NCBI GenBank assembly: GCA_040285745.1
Contig: JAUFOR010000008.1
Location: 1,550,001-1,614,000 of the forward strand
Direction: 5' to 3'
DNA: 64,000 bases
Origin: Barthelona sp. PCE
Taxonomy: Eukaryota; Metamonada: BaSk clade
A model generated the notes under the pieces. That model made no database searches and was not told the origin of the DNA. It saw nothing but the letters and a program-made list of their open reading frames with translations. The position numbers and the translations under genes are program-made. Shown here piece after piece: positions 47,862 to 59,732 of the stretch. Position 1 is the stretch's first letter; every line of letters starts with the position of its first letter.

Positions 47862-48256
47862 GTAAGCCCGTTGAATATGAGTAGAATACAAGAAAACTTG
47901 TTACAAATTTGACTTACAGGCTCAATTCTGTGCCACCGTGGCCATCTGCTCGTTGCGTCCTAGATTTAACCGCGTGCAAACTGAGAATGTTTTTACTGTG
48001 TTTTGCAGTTTTTTTGCTTTATTTATAATAAATATTGTACCTAAAAAGACTCATACGTATCGCTTCTCATCGTTACATCCAGAAGATCCGCCACAATATG
48101 CAAAAAAAAAAGAGTTATTGAAATACAACGCAAATAGCACACATATCAATATTCTCTCGACAAATAAGCCGAATGCCGACAAAAAACAAACGTTTGTGTA
48201 CGATTTTGACGAATTATGCCAATTTGGTTCGAACTTATATTATTGACTCTTTTCAA
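47862..48256. other. Divergent spacer upstream of the secreted-enzyme pair
   Basis: These 395 bp separate the giant coiled-coil gene (minus) from the first permuted NlpC/P60 gene (plus). A 102-codon open frame at 47938-48246 has no domain, is poorly conserved-looking and overlaps the leader of the next gene, so I do not call it. Confidence 0.5.
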
Positions 48257-49870
48257 ATGTACTCGAGCACATTATTGTGTGTCGTCGTGGGCTTTTTTGC
48301 TGTTGTGGCTGCGCTAAATACTGATTATGCAGATCTACTGACTCGCGGTTACACAATTGATGAAGAAAATCCGAAAATGGCGCTGTATCGTGGCTCTGAT
48401 TACCAAGTTTTCAAGGAAGAAAACCCGCACTTCAAACCCGATGCTGCAAACGATGATACCGGACCAATGGCATTTATACCAAATTTCCTGGGTAACTTGA
48501 TGCCAAGTACATCTCGCCACAAACTTGTACCTATGGGATCAGGAAAATGCTTTGAAGAGATAAAAATGTCCCTAATCTTGAATGAAGAGAAGGCACAAAT
48601 GAACTTAAGAATGGTATTGGGATATCCAAAGGGGTTCACTTGCACTGATCATTTTCTTTTTCTGACGCTTTCTGATTACTACACCAGTCTCGCTCGTTTT
48701 CGAAGTGGAGTGTTTGATATCGTACTGAAGGGCGTTCAGAAATCAGAATTTAAGTACATTCGTGAAAACGGTCTAGTTGTTTTTGCAGCCTCTAAAGGAA
48801 TCTTTGGAACAATTTCCTCGCTGTACAGTACTGCACGTCTTTTCATTGGCTCGCAGACAGAGGAAAACGTAATTAAACACATGCGCAGTTACGGATTCAA
48901 GTTGGAGAAACGTCACCGCTACAACATTCCATTTCCCAAAGAGCGCCTTCGCAGTGGAGATGTGTTCTTCTTGTTTGACCCCTCAGGCATCGATGCTCTG
49001 ATAGGTCAAGGAACAGCGTCGCTCATTGGACACGTTGGTATCGTTGTTGAAAATGAACAAGGCGTGAAAGAAGTCTGCGAATCTGTTTCGTATGAAGCAT
49101 TCGTTGATCCAGCAGAGGCTGAGTTGCCTACAGGTATCATTTGCACAGAGTATATTGAGTTCATGAAGTTACAAGAAACTAGTAGACACATTGTTATCGG
49201 ACGTCTGAAGGATGAGCTGAGCGAGAAATTTATTTCAAACATAGAAAAGGTTCGAACCTTGTACAGAGAGTTAAAGACGCCTTACTACGGTTACGAGGGG
49301 CTCTTTGGATCATTCATTGACGTTCCAGGAGATGCGAATATGCCCTTCGGCACCACTGAAATGCTAGGCTTTATTATCCGTGCGGCACACAGTATGAAGC
49401 CTGAAGTCATCGATCTGCTATTTAAGCAGGGCATTGCATGGCGCCTTGGTTTTGACCATGATGTAGCCTGGGATTTTGATGATCTTATGATATATACACA
49501 GCATATGAAGAAGCAACTGGGTGAGATTATGGCTGTTGTTGAGAACCAGGGCCGAAAGTACACCAAGAGCAACGGAGATCAAGTCGAAAGTATGATCTGT
49601 TCTGCCTTTGTAATGAGAATGCTTCAAGCCGGTGGTGTATTCGGTGACCTTGAGTTTAATGCCCCTGAAACAACACCAGCTGATCTCAGCTATCTGGACA
49701 TATTCGATAAGGATATCGCATGGCCAGCTGAGTTTTGCACTGGAACTGAACGGGGTTACTGTCAGTTCTGGGGTGCTTTAGATTTTGATCTTCCCCACTT
49801 CAGTACCATCAAACCGTATGCCCATATGAATGAGCGCTGTCCAACTGATCGCTTCCACATGAAATGCTAA
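48257..49870 (+). CDS. Secreted permuted NlpC/P60 papain-like enzyme, copy 1
   Basis: The ATG at 48257 gives 537 residues with a signal peptide (STLLCVVVGFFAVVAALN). After a beta-rich N-terminal region comes a permuted papain-like domain. GDVFFLF begins it (about 234), then LIGHVGIVVEN with the candidate catalytic His259, VCES with acidic Glu275, and later SMICSAFVMRMLQAGG with candidate Cys448. Such His-before-Cys order is typical of YiiX/LRAT-like permuted NlpC/P60 enzymes, which cut or transfer amide or acyl bonds in peptidoglycan, lipids or proteins. Copy 2 follows 401 bp downstream on the same strand with the same landmarks. The enzyme may act on food bacteria in phagosomes or outside the cell, which is inference. 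Confidence 0.75.
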   Translation: MYSSTLLCVVVGFFAVVAALNTDYADLLTRGYTIDEENPKMALYRGSDYQVFKEENPHFKPDAANDDTGPMAFIPNFLGNLMPSTSRHKLVPMGSGKCFEEIKMSLILNEEKAQMNLRMVLGYPKGFTCTDHFLFLTLSDYYTSLARFRSGVFDIVLKGVQKSEFKYIRENGLVVFAASKGIFGTISSLYSTARLFIGSQTEENVIKHMRSYGFKLEKRHRYNIPFPKERLRSGDVFFLFDPSGIDALIGQGTASLIGHVGIVVENEQGVKEVCESVSYEAFVDPAEAELPTGIICTEYIEFMKLQETSRHIVIGRLKDELSEKFISNIEKVRTLYRELKTPYYGYEGLFGSFIDVPGDANMPFGTTEMLGFIIRAAHSMKPEVIDLLFKQGIAWRLGFDHDVAWDFDDLMIYTQHMKKQLGEIMAVVENQGRKYTKSNGDQVESMICSAFVMRMLQAGGVFGDLEFNAPETTPADLSYLDIFDKDIAWPAEFCTGTERGYCQFWGALDFDLPHFSTIKPYAHMNERCPTDRFHMKC

Positions 49871-50271
49871 TCACATTAATAAATAATTTCTTTTCAACCT
49901 TTTACGCAATCTTTGCTTCACAGAAGATATAAATTATTTTGAGGAAGACAACATTTCAAAAAAGAAGTTTAATGTTGCGTCGAAAAAAGAAAAAAAAAAT
50001 TTTTCGGTGTTGTGCACTTGTTTGGCCGTTAGTTCCTCCCTCCACTGTGCTTAAACTTGAGTAAGAGTTTTTCTACACTATTTTCTAAAGAGAACAAAAT
50101 ATAAAAGCTGAACCAATTTCTAGCAGTAATTTATCTTATATTCTCCCTACATAAGTTCAATACATTTAAGAAAGCTCAAAACTGGTAAACAAATTCAATT
50201 TAAACATACAGATATTGAATTCAAATGTATCATCCATTTCCTTGCATTGAATGTCATTCTTGGATATCAGG
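49871..50271. other. Spacer between the tandem secreted enzymes
   Basis: The 401-bp spacer is AT-rich with a long A-tract running into T's near 49990-50010. The AATAAA 9 bases after the upstream stop is a likely poly(A) signal. No open frame or structured RNA is seen. Confidence 0.5.
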
Positions 50272-51783
50272 ATGAATATTTCATTGGTTTTATTAGTAGT
50301 TGTAATACTACCAAGAGTATATTCCATAAGAGATATCAACATTAAGGGCTCTGAAGACAAGGCAAGCTTATGGTCACGTGTCTTATCGAAAACCGATAAA
50401 GAAGGTGAGTGGGAAAACGCATACGACTTCATTCCTACATATGCTGCTCATATACGTCCTCATAGTGATTATCATCTACCTTCTAACTTGGGAACGTGTT
50501 TTGATAACATAAATATACACGTTGTATTAGAATCAGACAGGGTAAAAGTAACAGTTAAGCTTTCAGACCCCAGGAAAAAGACATGTTCAGAACGTCTGCT
50601 TTTCCAAACCTTAACTCTCATAAATACACGTCTGTTCTTTCGTCGTGGTACCCATAATTTTGTATTTAAAAACGTAACCCAGGGCCAAAAAACATTCATA
50701 GAAACGCACGGTCTTATAGTTTCAGTTGCTCAGCGTTCTTTCCCAAAATCAATCAAAAAAATATACAAACTTTACCGTCTCTTTTCAGGAAAACTAAAGG
50801 ACTCTGAGATGTTTGAGTACTACAGATCGTTTGGTTATGCATTGGAACCGCGATATCATGCAGATCGAGTTTTACCCAAATCCTTGATTCCTAATGGTGC
50901 TGTTTTCTTCTCGTTTTATCCGAGTGTAACTGATGCATTCCTACTTACATTCACAGAAAATATCGTTGCACATGCTGCTGTAGCGTTCTGGGATGATGGA
51001 GAACTTTATATCGTTGAGAGTACTTTTTATGACGATGAATCGATGGATCTAAAGGGAATATTCCGCATGCCGTACGATGAATGGATTGAACTACAGACAG
51101 GTGATGACACACATATTGTGATGGTTCGATTAAAACAACACTACCAACAGCAGCTGGAGTCAAATATGGATGCGGTTTGGGAGTACTTCCATGATCATGT
51201 TTCCCCAGCATATGCATTTAAGAACTTTTACTATTCGGAGTTCAGTTGCTCAGGAGGACAGCATACACCTGCTAATGTTCACAGTGATTCGTTTTCCTTT
51301 TTACTATCTATGGTACATCGATTTGCTCCAGAATTATGCCAAAAGCACTTCAGTGAGTCTATTGGGAGTCGGCTAGGAATCAGTGAAGCAAATGTAACAT
51401 GCGATATTTTACTGCACTCAATGGAAGAGCAAGGAACTTCATTGGCTCAAATTTTAAGTTCCCTGGAGCCTGATGAAAGTATATATAATGATGGTTTTCA
51501 GATGCACTGTGGTGCCATAGTTTATAAGCTGTTAAGCGTTGGTGTTGAAGATTTGAGAGCCATCACCGCCAATTTCTTTGATCCTCCTGATATCTCGTAC
51601 ATCGATATATACGATACAGAATACGTGTACCCTGCTGATCACTGCCCTGATTCGACGAACGGTGTGTGTCAATTTTATGGTAAGTATAAATTCGACCTTA
51701 GAAGTTTTTCCTCCGTTCCAATCAATCGTTTCAGACAATACAGTATTGATAAATGCCTGAGCTCTTTCCCAAGAACACATTAA
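50272..51783 (+). CDS. Secreted permuted NlpC/P60 papain-like enzyme, copy 2
   Basis: The ATG at 50272 gives 503 residues with a signal peptide (NISLVLLVVVILPRVYS). It is a diverged paralogue of the preceding gene. Shared landmarks include CFDNINIHVVLESD against CFEEIKMSLILNE, CSERLLFQTL against CTDHFLFLTL, and FEYYRSFGYALEPRYH against KHMRSYGFKLEKRH. Both end similarly: SYIDIYDTEYVYPADHC here, SYLDIFDKDIAWPAEFC in copy 1, then CQF. The candidate catalytic residues are kept: His234 (IVAHAAVAFW), Glu249 (YIVES) and Cys413 (MHCGAIVYKLL). The central segment differs most. Its codons are more AT-ending than those of copy 1, which suggests lower expression or relaxed selection. Confidence 0.75.
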   Translation: MNISLVLLVVVILPRVYSIRDINIKGSEDKASLWSRVLSKTDKEGEWENAYDFIPTYAAHIRPHSDYHLPSNLGTCFDNINIHVVLESDRVKVTVKLSDPRKKTCSERLLFQTLTLINTRLFFRRGTHNFVFKNVTQGQKTFIETHGLIVSVAQRSFPKSIKKIYKLYRLFSGKLKDSEMFEYYRSFGYALEPRYHADRVLPKSLIPNGAVFFSFYPSVTDAFLLTFTENIVAHAAVAFWDDGELYIVESTFYDDESMDLKGIFRMPYDEWIELQTGDDTHIVMVRLKQHYQQQLESNMDAVWEYFHDHVSPAYAFKNFYYSEFSCSGGQHTPANVHSDSFSFLLSMVHRFAPELCQKHFSESIGSRLGISEANVTCDILLHSMEEQGTSLAQILSSLEPDESIYNDGFQMHCGAIVYKLLSVGVEDLRAITANFFDPPDISYIDIYDTEYVYPADHCPDSTNGVCQFYGKYKFDLRSFSSVPINRFRQYSIDKCLSSFPRTH

Positions 51784-52504
51784 TGTATGGCTTTTAACAA
51801 AATGTGATGAAGAAGCTAGCTATAGCCTGAATGAATATACACATATCCATTAATCTCTTTCAGACTTTTTACTGTTGTATGCAAACGTATATAACAGAAC
51901 AAAACGGAGTAAATATAAATTGTAATGATACAATACTGATAAATTCCCAATAATCAACATTTTCTCTTAATTTGCAATAAAGCAATTCTCTTTCAACGAA
52001 GCACGTACCATCATCAACATGGAAAACCTCAGTAGAGAATAAATAGGGGCCCAATCACAATCTTCGTGACTAATTCAATGTAGAATGGCAAACCCAAACG
52101 GAAAGACGTGGAAATACACCGGCAACGTTCTCTTCCCAACTATGCATTGAGCAACTGAAAATCCTACTACTCAGACGTGCGGCCTCCAGACTCTGAAAAT
52201 GCTAACTGTATGCTACATATACAATATCCATCTCAAATCTCAAAAAGAATCCTTGCCCCGCTTACCACTCATTAATACGGATAAGCTATAAAGAGAAACA
52301 GGTTAAAAAAGTGTTTACAAGCAGGAAAAAAGGGTTCTTTTTTTTCTGTTCAAATACCATGTTTCTGTTCAATTTATTTGGGATTTCATTGAGCAGAAAC
52401 CACGAATATGATACTAAAATGGACGAAATAGCACTTCTCCCCAAAAAAAGGGTAGTTTAGAGTGAAATCATATTATTTTTATTGGTTGGTTTCTGCATTC
52501 TATT
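51784..52504. other. 721-bp spacer before the tRNA cluster
   Basis: The left part is AT-rich. The part at about 52040-52290 is richer in GC (for example CAAATACC-free segments with ACGTGCGGCCTCC), which is unusual for spacers here. It could hold an unrecognised small RNA, but I find no box motifs. A 21-codon ATG frame at 52085-52150 is too short to call. Confidence 0.45.
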
Positions 52505-52576
52505 ACCAACGTGGCGGAATGGCTAACGCGACAGTCTTAAGATCTGTTTTTCGCAGGTTCGATTCCTGTCGTTGGT
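52505..52576 (+). tRNA. tRNA-Leu (TAA), short variable loop
   Basis: The acceptor arms ACCAACG and CGTTGGT pair perfectly. The anticodon loop is CTTAAGA with anticodon TAA, and the T-arm is GCAGG-TTCGATT-CCTGT. A T-run directly follows (pol III stop). The D-arm sequence is leucine-like. The variable region is only about 5 nt where class II tRNA-Leu normally has a long arm, and the innermost anticodon stem pair is a T-T mismatch. Confidence 0.8.
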
Positions 52577-52659
52577 ACTTTTTTTCCTCTTCTTTTTTCC
52601 CACAACTCAACCAACAAACAACAACAAAAACATCAATCAATCAAAAGCCAAAAATGAAT

Positions 52660-52730
52660 ATCCTAGGTAAGAATCGAACTCACGACCTTTTGATTAGAAG
52701 TCAAATACACTTCCGCTGTGTTACTAGGAC
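52660..52730 (-). tRNA. tRNA-Arg (TCT)
   Basis: On the minus strand the acceptor is GTCCTAG/CTAGGAT. The anticodon loop CTTCTAA sits in a TTGA/TCAA stem, so the anticodon is TCT. The T-loop is TTCGATT. A TTTTT tract follows the 3' end on the minus strand. Confidence 0.88.
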
Positions 52731-52809
52731 AACAATATCGGAAATCATCAACAAGAAGAAAGGTAATTAGCTAAATATACTATGATGTTGTTGAAAAAAG
52801 ATATCAAAA

Positions 52810-52882
52810 AGTGGTTACCGAGATTTGAACTCGGGACCCATAGATTTGCAATCTATTGCTCTACCCCTGAGCTATAACCACT
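52810..52882 (-). tRNA. tRNA-Cys (GCA)
   Basis: The acceptor is AGTGGTT/AACCACT. The anticodon stem ATAGA/TCTAT encloses TTGCAAA, so the anticodon is GCA. The D-arm AGCTCAGGGGTAGAGCA and T-loop TTCAAAT are standard. TTTTT follows on the minus strand. Confidence 0.92.
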
Positions 52883-52966
52883 GCTACTGCCGGAAATTAC
52901 TCAATGAATACAACTAATGCTCATCTATATTCATTGTTTTCTAATGTTGGACAAAAACAATATAGC

Positions 52967-53040
52967 ATCCCAACAGGGAATCGAACCCTGGACCCCATGA
53001 TTAAAAGTCATGTGCTACTACCAAACTGAGCTATTGAGAC
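52967..53040 (-). tRNA. tRNA-Lys (TTT)
   Basis: The acceptor is GTCTCAA/TTGGGAT with wobble pairs. The anticodon stem CATGA/TCATG encloses CTTTTAA, so the anticodon is TTT. The D-arm AGCTCAGTTTGGTAGTAGCA and T-loop TTCGATT are standard. TTTTT lies just downstream on the minus strand. Confidence 0.92.
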
Positions 53041-53113
53041 ATATCGGAAAACAACAATACATTTAATTAAAACTTTATAATTTTTGAACGTCTCTGCTTT
53101 AATTGTCAAAAAT

Positions 53114-53183
53114 ACACCCGGGGGGAATCGAACCCCCGGCACATGGATGGCAACCATGAGTTTTACCACTAAACTACAGGCGT
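53114..53183 (-). tRNA. tRNA-Gly (GCC)
   Basis: The acceptor is ACGCCTG/CGGGTGT with wobble pairs. The anticodon stem ATGG/CCAT encloses TTGCCAT, so the anticodon is GCC. The D-arm GTTTAGTGGTAAAAC and GC-rich T-arm GGGGG-TTCGATT-CCCCC are typical of tRNA-Gly. A T-run follows on the minus strand. Confidence 0.92.
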
Positions 53184-53269
53184 ATGTTTGTACGGAAAAT
53201 TAACTAAAATATTTTAAATTGACATACATATTGATACAATTATTTGTGTTGGTCAAAAATTGTTAGTTG

Positions 53270-53340
53270 GTCCCAACTGGGAATTGAACCCAGGACCTTT
53301 CCCACCCTAAGGGAACGAGATACCACTACACCATTGGGAC
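53270..53340 (-). tRNA. tRNA-Pro (AGG)
   Basis: The acceptor is GTCCCAA/TTGGGAC. The anticodon stem TTCCC/GGGAA encloses TTAGGGT, so the anticodon is AGG, probably read as inosine at the wobble position. The T-loop is TTCAATT. TTTTT follows on the minus strand. Confidence 0.92.
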
Positions 53341-53629
53341 GCTTTGACTAAAGCGGAAATTTTGCATCATTTATTTTAAGATTCCTAATAATAGACCTAA
53401 AAAACTTGCGTAAGCGGGTTCTCGATTTCCTGTGGGTAGATTTGAATTTTAATTCCTTTAATGATACTTTTATGGGGTGTTAATATGAAATTTGATGAAT
53501 TTTAAAATCCAATTGAAAAAAAGGAAAAAAATGTATATTGGATAGATAGAGCTTTAATATTTGTTATTTTATGATAAAAATTCCATATAATACTGATAAA
53601 TTGTGTAAAAATTTATACTGAAGTAGGTT

Positions 53630-53850
53630 TATTGACGTCGGGGAACGCTCACGTGGGAAGGCTCGCCTTCACGTGTAGAGGGTGTTTCGTCCGGGAAGTG
53701 GCCTAAAACCCTTTTTTTTTGAAAAAGGTAAGAAAAACCGTATCGGGTCCTACGGACACCTACTACACATGACGGTTCGCTTCGTCCCCCTCCGCTGTTT
53801 ACTACCTCAAGTATAAAGTCTGAAGGCTAGCGCCTGTATGTCACCGAAAA
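53630..53850. ncRNA. GC-rich structured non-coding locus, unassigned
   Basis: Between the tRNA cluster and the next gene lies a block much richer in GC than its AT-rich flanks and without a coding frame. Hairpins are visible: CACGTG...CACGTG enclosing GAAGG-CTCG-CCTTC (about 53650-53675), CCGTA...TACGG (about 53738-53755) and AGGC...GCCT (about 53823-53834). A nine-T run at about 53712-53720 could end a plus-strand pol III transcript. A-runs at about 53722-53737 could end a minus-strand transcript, so one or two RNAs are possible. RNase P, RNase MRP and SRP RNA are candidates. I could not match their conserved cores convincingly. Confidence 0.5.
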
Positions 53851-54058
53851 TTTAAAAATGGGTATAACAGCAAAACAAAAAATTATCATGTGTTGAGCGG
53901 AATAGCTTTGCTATACAGGGAAATACCAACCCGAGCAGACCTTATTCTGGTTTTCTGATTCTAATTCAATGTCTATGTTATTCATAGAAGGATAATGTTT
54001 ACAGTATGACAGATGACCCTTCTTATAAAAATATTTTTTTTATTCAAATTTTTTGTGT
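53851..54058. other. Spacer with short stem-loop
   Basis: Between the structured locus and the next gene there is a further hairpin, ATAGC-TTT-GCTAT (about 53902-53914), in a moderately GC-rich setting. It may belong to the adjacent RNA. Otherwise nothing is recognised. Confidence 0.4.
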
Positions 54059-55987
54059 TTATTCAAAGCTATCAAAGGAAGAGAATAAGTATGTTATGTC
54101 ACAGGATGAAAGGAAATCAATGACATTAAATCTGTTGCACTTATTTATATACCTTTTTTCATTTGAGTCAAACTGTAAAATGTTCATCTCAATAACGTAA
54201 GTATTAATGTATATGTAAGCAACAGCAATACCCCGTTTAGGTGAGTGCAATTCAGCCCTAGGTGAGATGGGAAAAGTTTCAAAAATTCCATTAGCATCAT
54301 AGTGATAAATATTCTTCCCAAAAATTAGTACACCAATGTCAATAAAACAAGCCCTAGCGTTATAATTAGAAGGAATTTGAAACGTATCAAGAAGAAATTC
54401 CTCTGGATCAAACCTGAAAATATAACAAGAATACCGAGTAAAGACAACACACTCATACTCATCGCATGCGTATGGGTTAGCAACAAGTTCATAATCTTCA
54501 ATCCCATCTTTAATAATGTGTTCAACTCCTGTAGTTATTCTTCCTGTATGCTCATCTAGGATGAACATTGTGACCTTTTTCTTTTGATTAACCAAGAAAA
54601 TGCAATTACCAACCAATTTATGGCTTATGTATGCATCAATAATGTATTCCCTCCCGTTGACCGTAACCATCTTACTTTCGGGTGTGCAATTGTGATTGTA
54701 TCCGACAACGCAGTGTTTGCCATTATATTCAATTTTTGGGGAAATGAGCTGTTCTACGTGTCTATAAACCTCAATTCCTCCAATATAAAAGAAAAAGGTG
54801 TCATAGTTTATAGTTACAAAGATAATGCGCCATTGTTCAGCTGCAAGATCAAAAAATCGAACAATATTAAAGAGGGTGTGGTCTTTGTAATCTGGTGAAG
54901 GAGTTAACAGAATAGCCGAGTTGTTATAGTAGTCAGGGATGATAGGGAACTCCTTCAGCATGGTCATATTGATACTGTATGTTAAAGGTACGTTTGAGAT
55001 GCCTAACAAAAACATGCACTTGTACTCTTGCTTTCGTACTTGATAGAAGTTTGTTCTCCCTGTACGTCTATCGTACACGGTGCAATAGATCTCACCATCG
55101 AGCAAAACGTAATACCAGTCTGAAGAAAAAGTAAGCCTGGATTCACTTGGAGAATCGGGACTAGTGATGACTGTGTTGAAGATTTGGACAAACTTAGATC
55201 CCCTTGGTATGCTCATTTTCTGAAGATTCTTCAAGTATATTGTGACAAATTTTTTTTTCACTGTCGAAATTTGGTAGAGCTCTCCACATTCTTCAAATAT
55301 TGCATGGTTGTTACCCAAAGATAGGTCTAGAGCATATACGTTCTGACATAACTGCAACGGAATGTTGGAAATAAGTTGAGGTATGTTGTTGTGAAACTTG
55401 ATCATGAAGCTAATCATATTATCTCCCTCAAAAAGAGTATAAGGAACTCCATCTTGGACAAAACAATGCAAACGCTTGTATGATTGACGTAACGTGACTC
55501 TAAACACATTTGAATCAGTTTCAATATCATCAATTAAAAGTGAAACTTTTGGTTTCCAGTATTCTAAGCAGCTTAAAATGTTTTTTTGCTTAACTTCTTG
55601 AACCTTCATGTGCAATACAAACCGTCTGTTTAAGAAAAAACAGTCAGGAAACTTATATAAATCTACAGTTAAAAAATAGCGGTTTAAAAACGTAAACACA
55701 CCATTGCTAAATATAAAGAGCTCTACAACTGAATCTTTGCTTGGTAAACGGGATGTACGATGAAAAATGAACGGTTCAAGTAATGTAGGTTTCAGCATTG
55801 AAAATTCTTCAATGTTGGGTGGGAGTGATTCATCAATAGGCGGATCACGAATAAGTGTATGCACCTCCCTATCAATAAAACATAGCTTTCTGTTGTTTGC
55901 AGTTTCATCTGTAGAAACAAGAACCAAATTTTCATTTAAACGTGTAATAGATAAGCCCTGGGATACTATAGCTTTAATACGTGGCAT
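54059..55987 (-). CDS. Hypothetical beta-rich protein (642 aa)
   Basis: The first ATG is at 55987 (MPRIKAIVSQG). The 642-residue product alternates short beta strands with polar loops across its length, with many aromatic residues and phrases such as NGREYIIDAYISHKLVGNCIF and HTGRITTGVEHI. A beta-propeller fold is plausible. No signal peptide, TM helix or catalytic motif is evident. Codon use is AT-rich, like that of the unknown 308-aa protein at 40.4-41.3 kb and unlike that of the housekeeping genes. This style may mark a fast-evolving lineage-specific family. It lies next to the tRNA and structured RNA block. Confidence 0.65.
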   Translation of the reverse strand: MPRIKAIVSQGLSITRLNENLVLVSTDETANNRKLCFIDREVHTLIRDPPIDESLPPNIEEFSMLKPTLLEPFIFHRTSRLPSKDSVVELFIFSNGVFTFLNRYFLTVDLYKFPDCFFLNRRFVLHMKVQEVKQKNILSCLEYWKPKVSLLIDDIETDSNVFRVTLRQSYKRLHCFVQDGVPYTLFEGDNMISFMIKFHNNIPQLISNIPLQLCQNVYALDLSLGNNHAIFEECGELYQISTVKKKFVTIYLKNLQKMSIPRGSKFVQIFNTVITSPDSPSESRLTFSSDWYYVLLDGEIYCTVYDRRTGRTNFYQVRKQEYKCMFLLGISNVPLTYSINMTMLKEFPIIPDYYNNSAILLTPSPDYKDHTLFNIVRFFDLAAEQWRIIFVTINYDTFFFYIGGIEVYRHVEQLISPKIEYNGKHCVVGYNHNCTPESKMVTVNGREYIIDAYISHKLVGNCIFLVNQKKKVTMFILDEHTGRITTGVEHIIKDGIEDYELVANPYACDEYECVVFTRYSCYIFRFDPEEFLLDTFQIPSNYNARACFIDIGVLIFGKNIYHYDANGIFETFPISPRAELHSPKRGIAVAYIYINTYVIEMNILQFDSNEKRYINKCNRFNVIDFLSSCDITYLFSSFDSFE

Positions 55988-56647
55988 AAAATGCAATAAT
56001 AAAAAGCCCTTCTAACCTAAAAAAGTGAAAAAGGTGATAAAAGTAAAAACATGGTCCAATTTTGTTGTTTATTTTGGAGCAATTATTGCATTTTTTTCAT
56101 GTTAATTAGCTATTTTCAGACACAAATTTTTGTATTTGACTTGAATATACCCTTAATAGGTTCAACCTTTAGCAGTAGATCTTGAGGTTTTTGTATCTGA
56201 AAATTGCACTAAATCAATCATTTTCCTATGATATGAGATGTTCATAAAGCGCATGATATTGATATGTCCGGTGTAATTGAGTATTTCTAATTATTATTAC
56301 TCTAAACTATCGTTAAAATTGGTGCAAAAACTGAAGTAATTCAGTTTTTAATATCCTTCTTTTGTTTTGCTGTAATATTGGTCAAGTATTATGCGTGCCA
56401 ATCGCAATTTCAAAATTAAGCAGATAGATTGTCAAAGAAAGATTCTCTTTGTGCAGGGGAAAACTGTTTTTGGTTTACTTATTTCCACGCTAGTGAGACA
56501 TGCAAACCGGTGTATACTTAATGATTAACCTGCGAACGACCACTAGATAAGTAACTATATATCCACTTGCTTGCTATTTATATTCTTTCCTTTTCTTTTT
56601 ATTTTCCGCAAGTTTTGCTTTAACTTTCGCAAATAGTGTACTCAAAC
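55988..56647. other. 660-bp divergent AT-rich spacer
   Basis: This region separates the 642-aa hypothetical gene (minus) and the membrane-bound cysteine protease gene (plus). It has many TTTT and ATTA stretches and no open frame of note. A pyrimidine-rich run (TTCTTTCCTTTTCTTTTTAT) lies about 45-65 bases before the protease ATG. No RNA gene is recognised. Confidence 0.5.
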
Positions 56648-59701
<3,054 letters not shown>

Positions 59702-59732
59702 ATCAGTGTTTTTTGTTTTTCTTCCCTTTTCC

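Noticed and set aside
47938-48246. 102-codon frame upstream of the secreted-enzyme pair
   Set aside because: No domain and odd composition, and it overlaps the leader of the next gene.
52085-52150. 21-codon ATG frame before the tRNA cluster
   Set aside because: Too short and without homology or a splice donor.
52505-52576. Suppressor tRNA reading TAA stops
   Set aside because: The loop phasing (T33 before TAA, purine at 37) gives anticodon TAA, which reads TTA leucine codons. TAA is used as a stop in many genes here.
53630-53960. U6, U4, U5 or 5S RNA in the structured block
   Set aside because: Core sequences such as ACAGAGA or the U5 loop were not found on either strand by eye.
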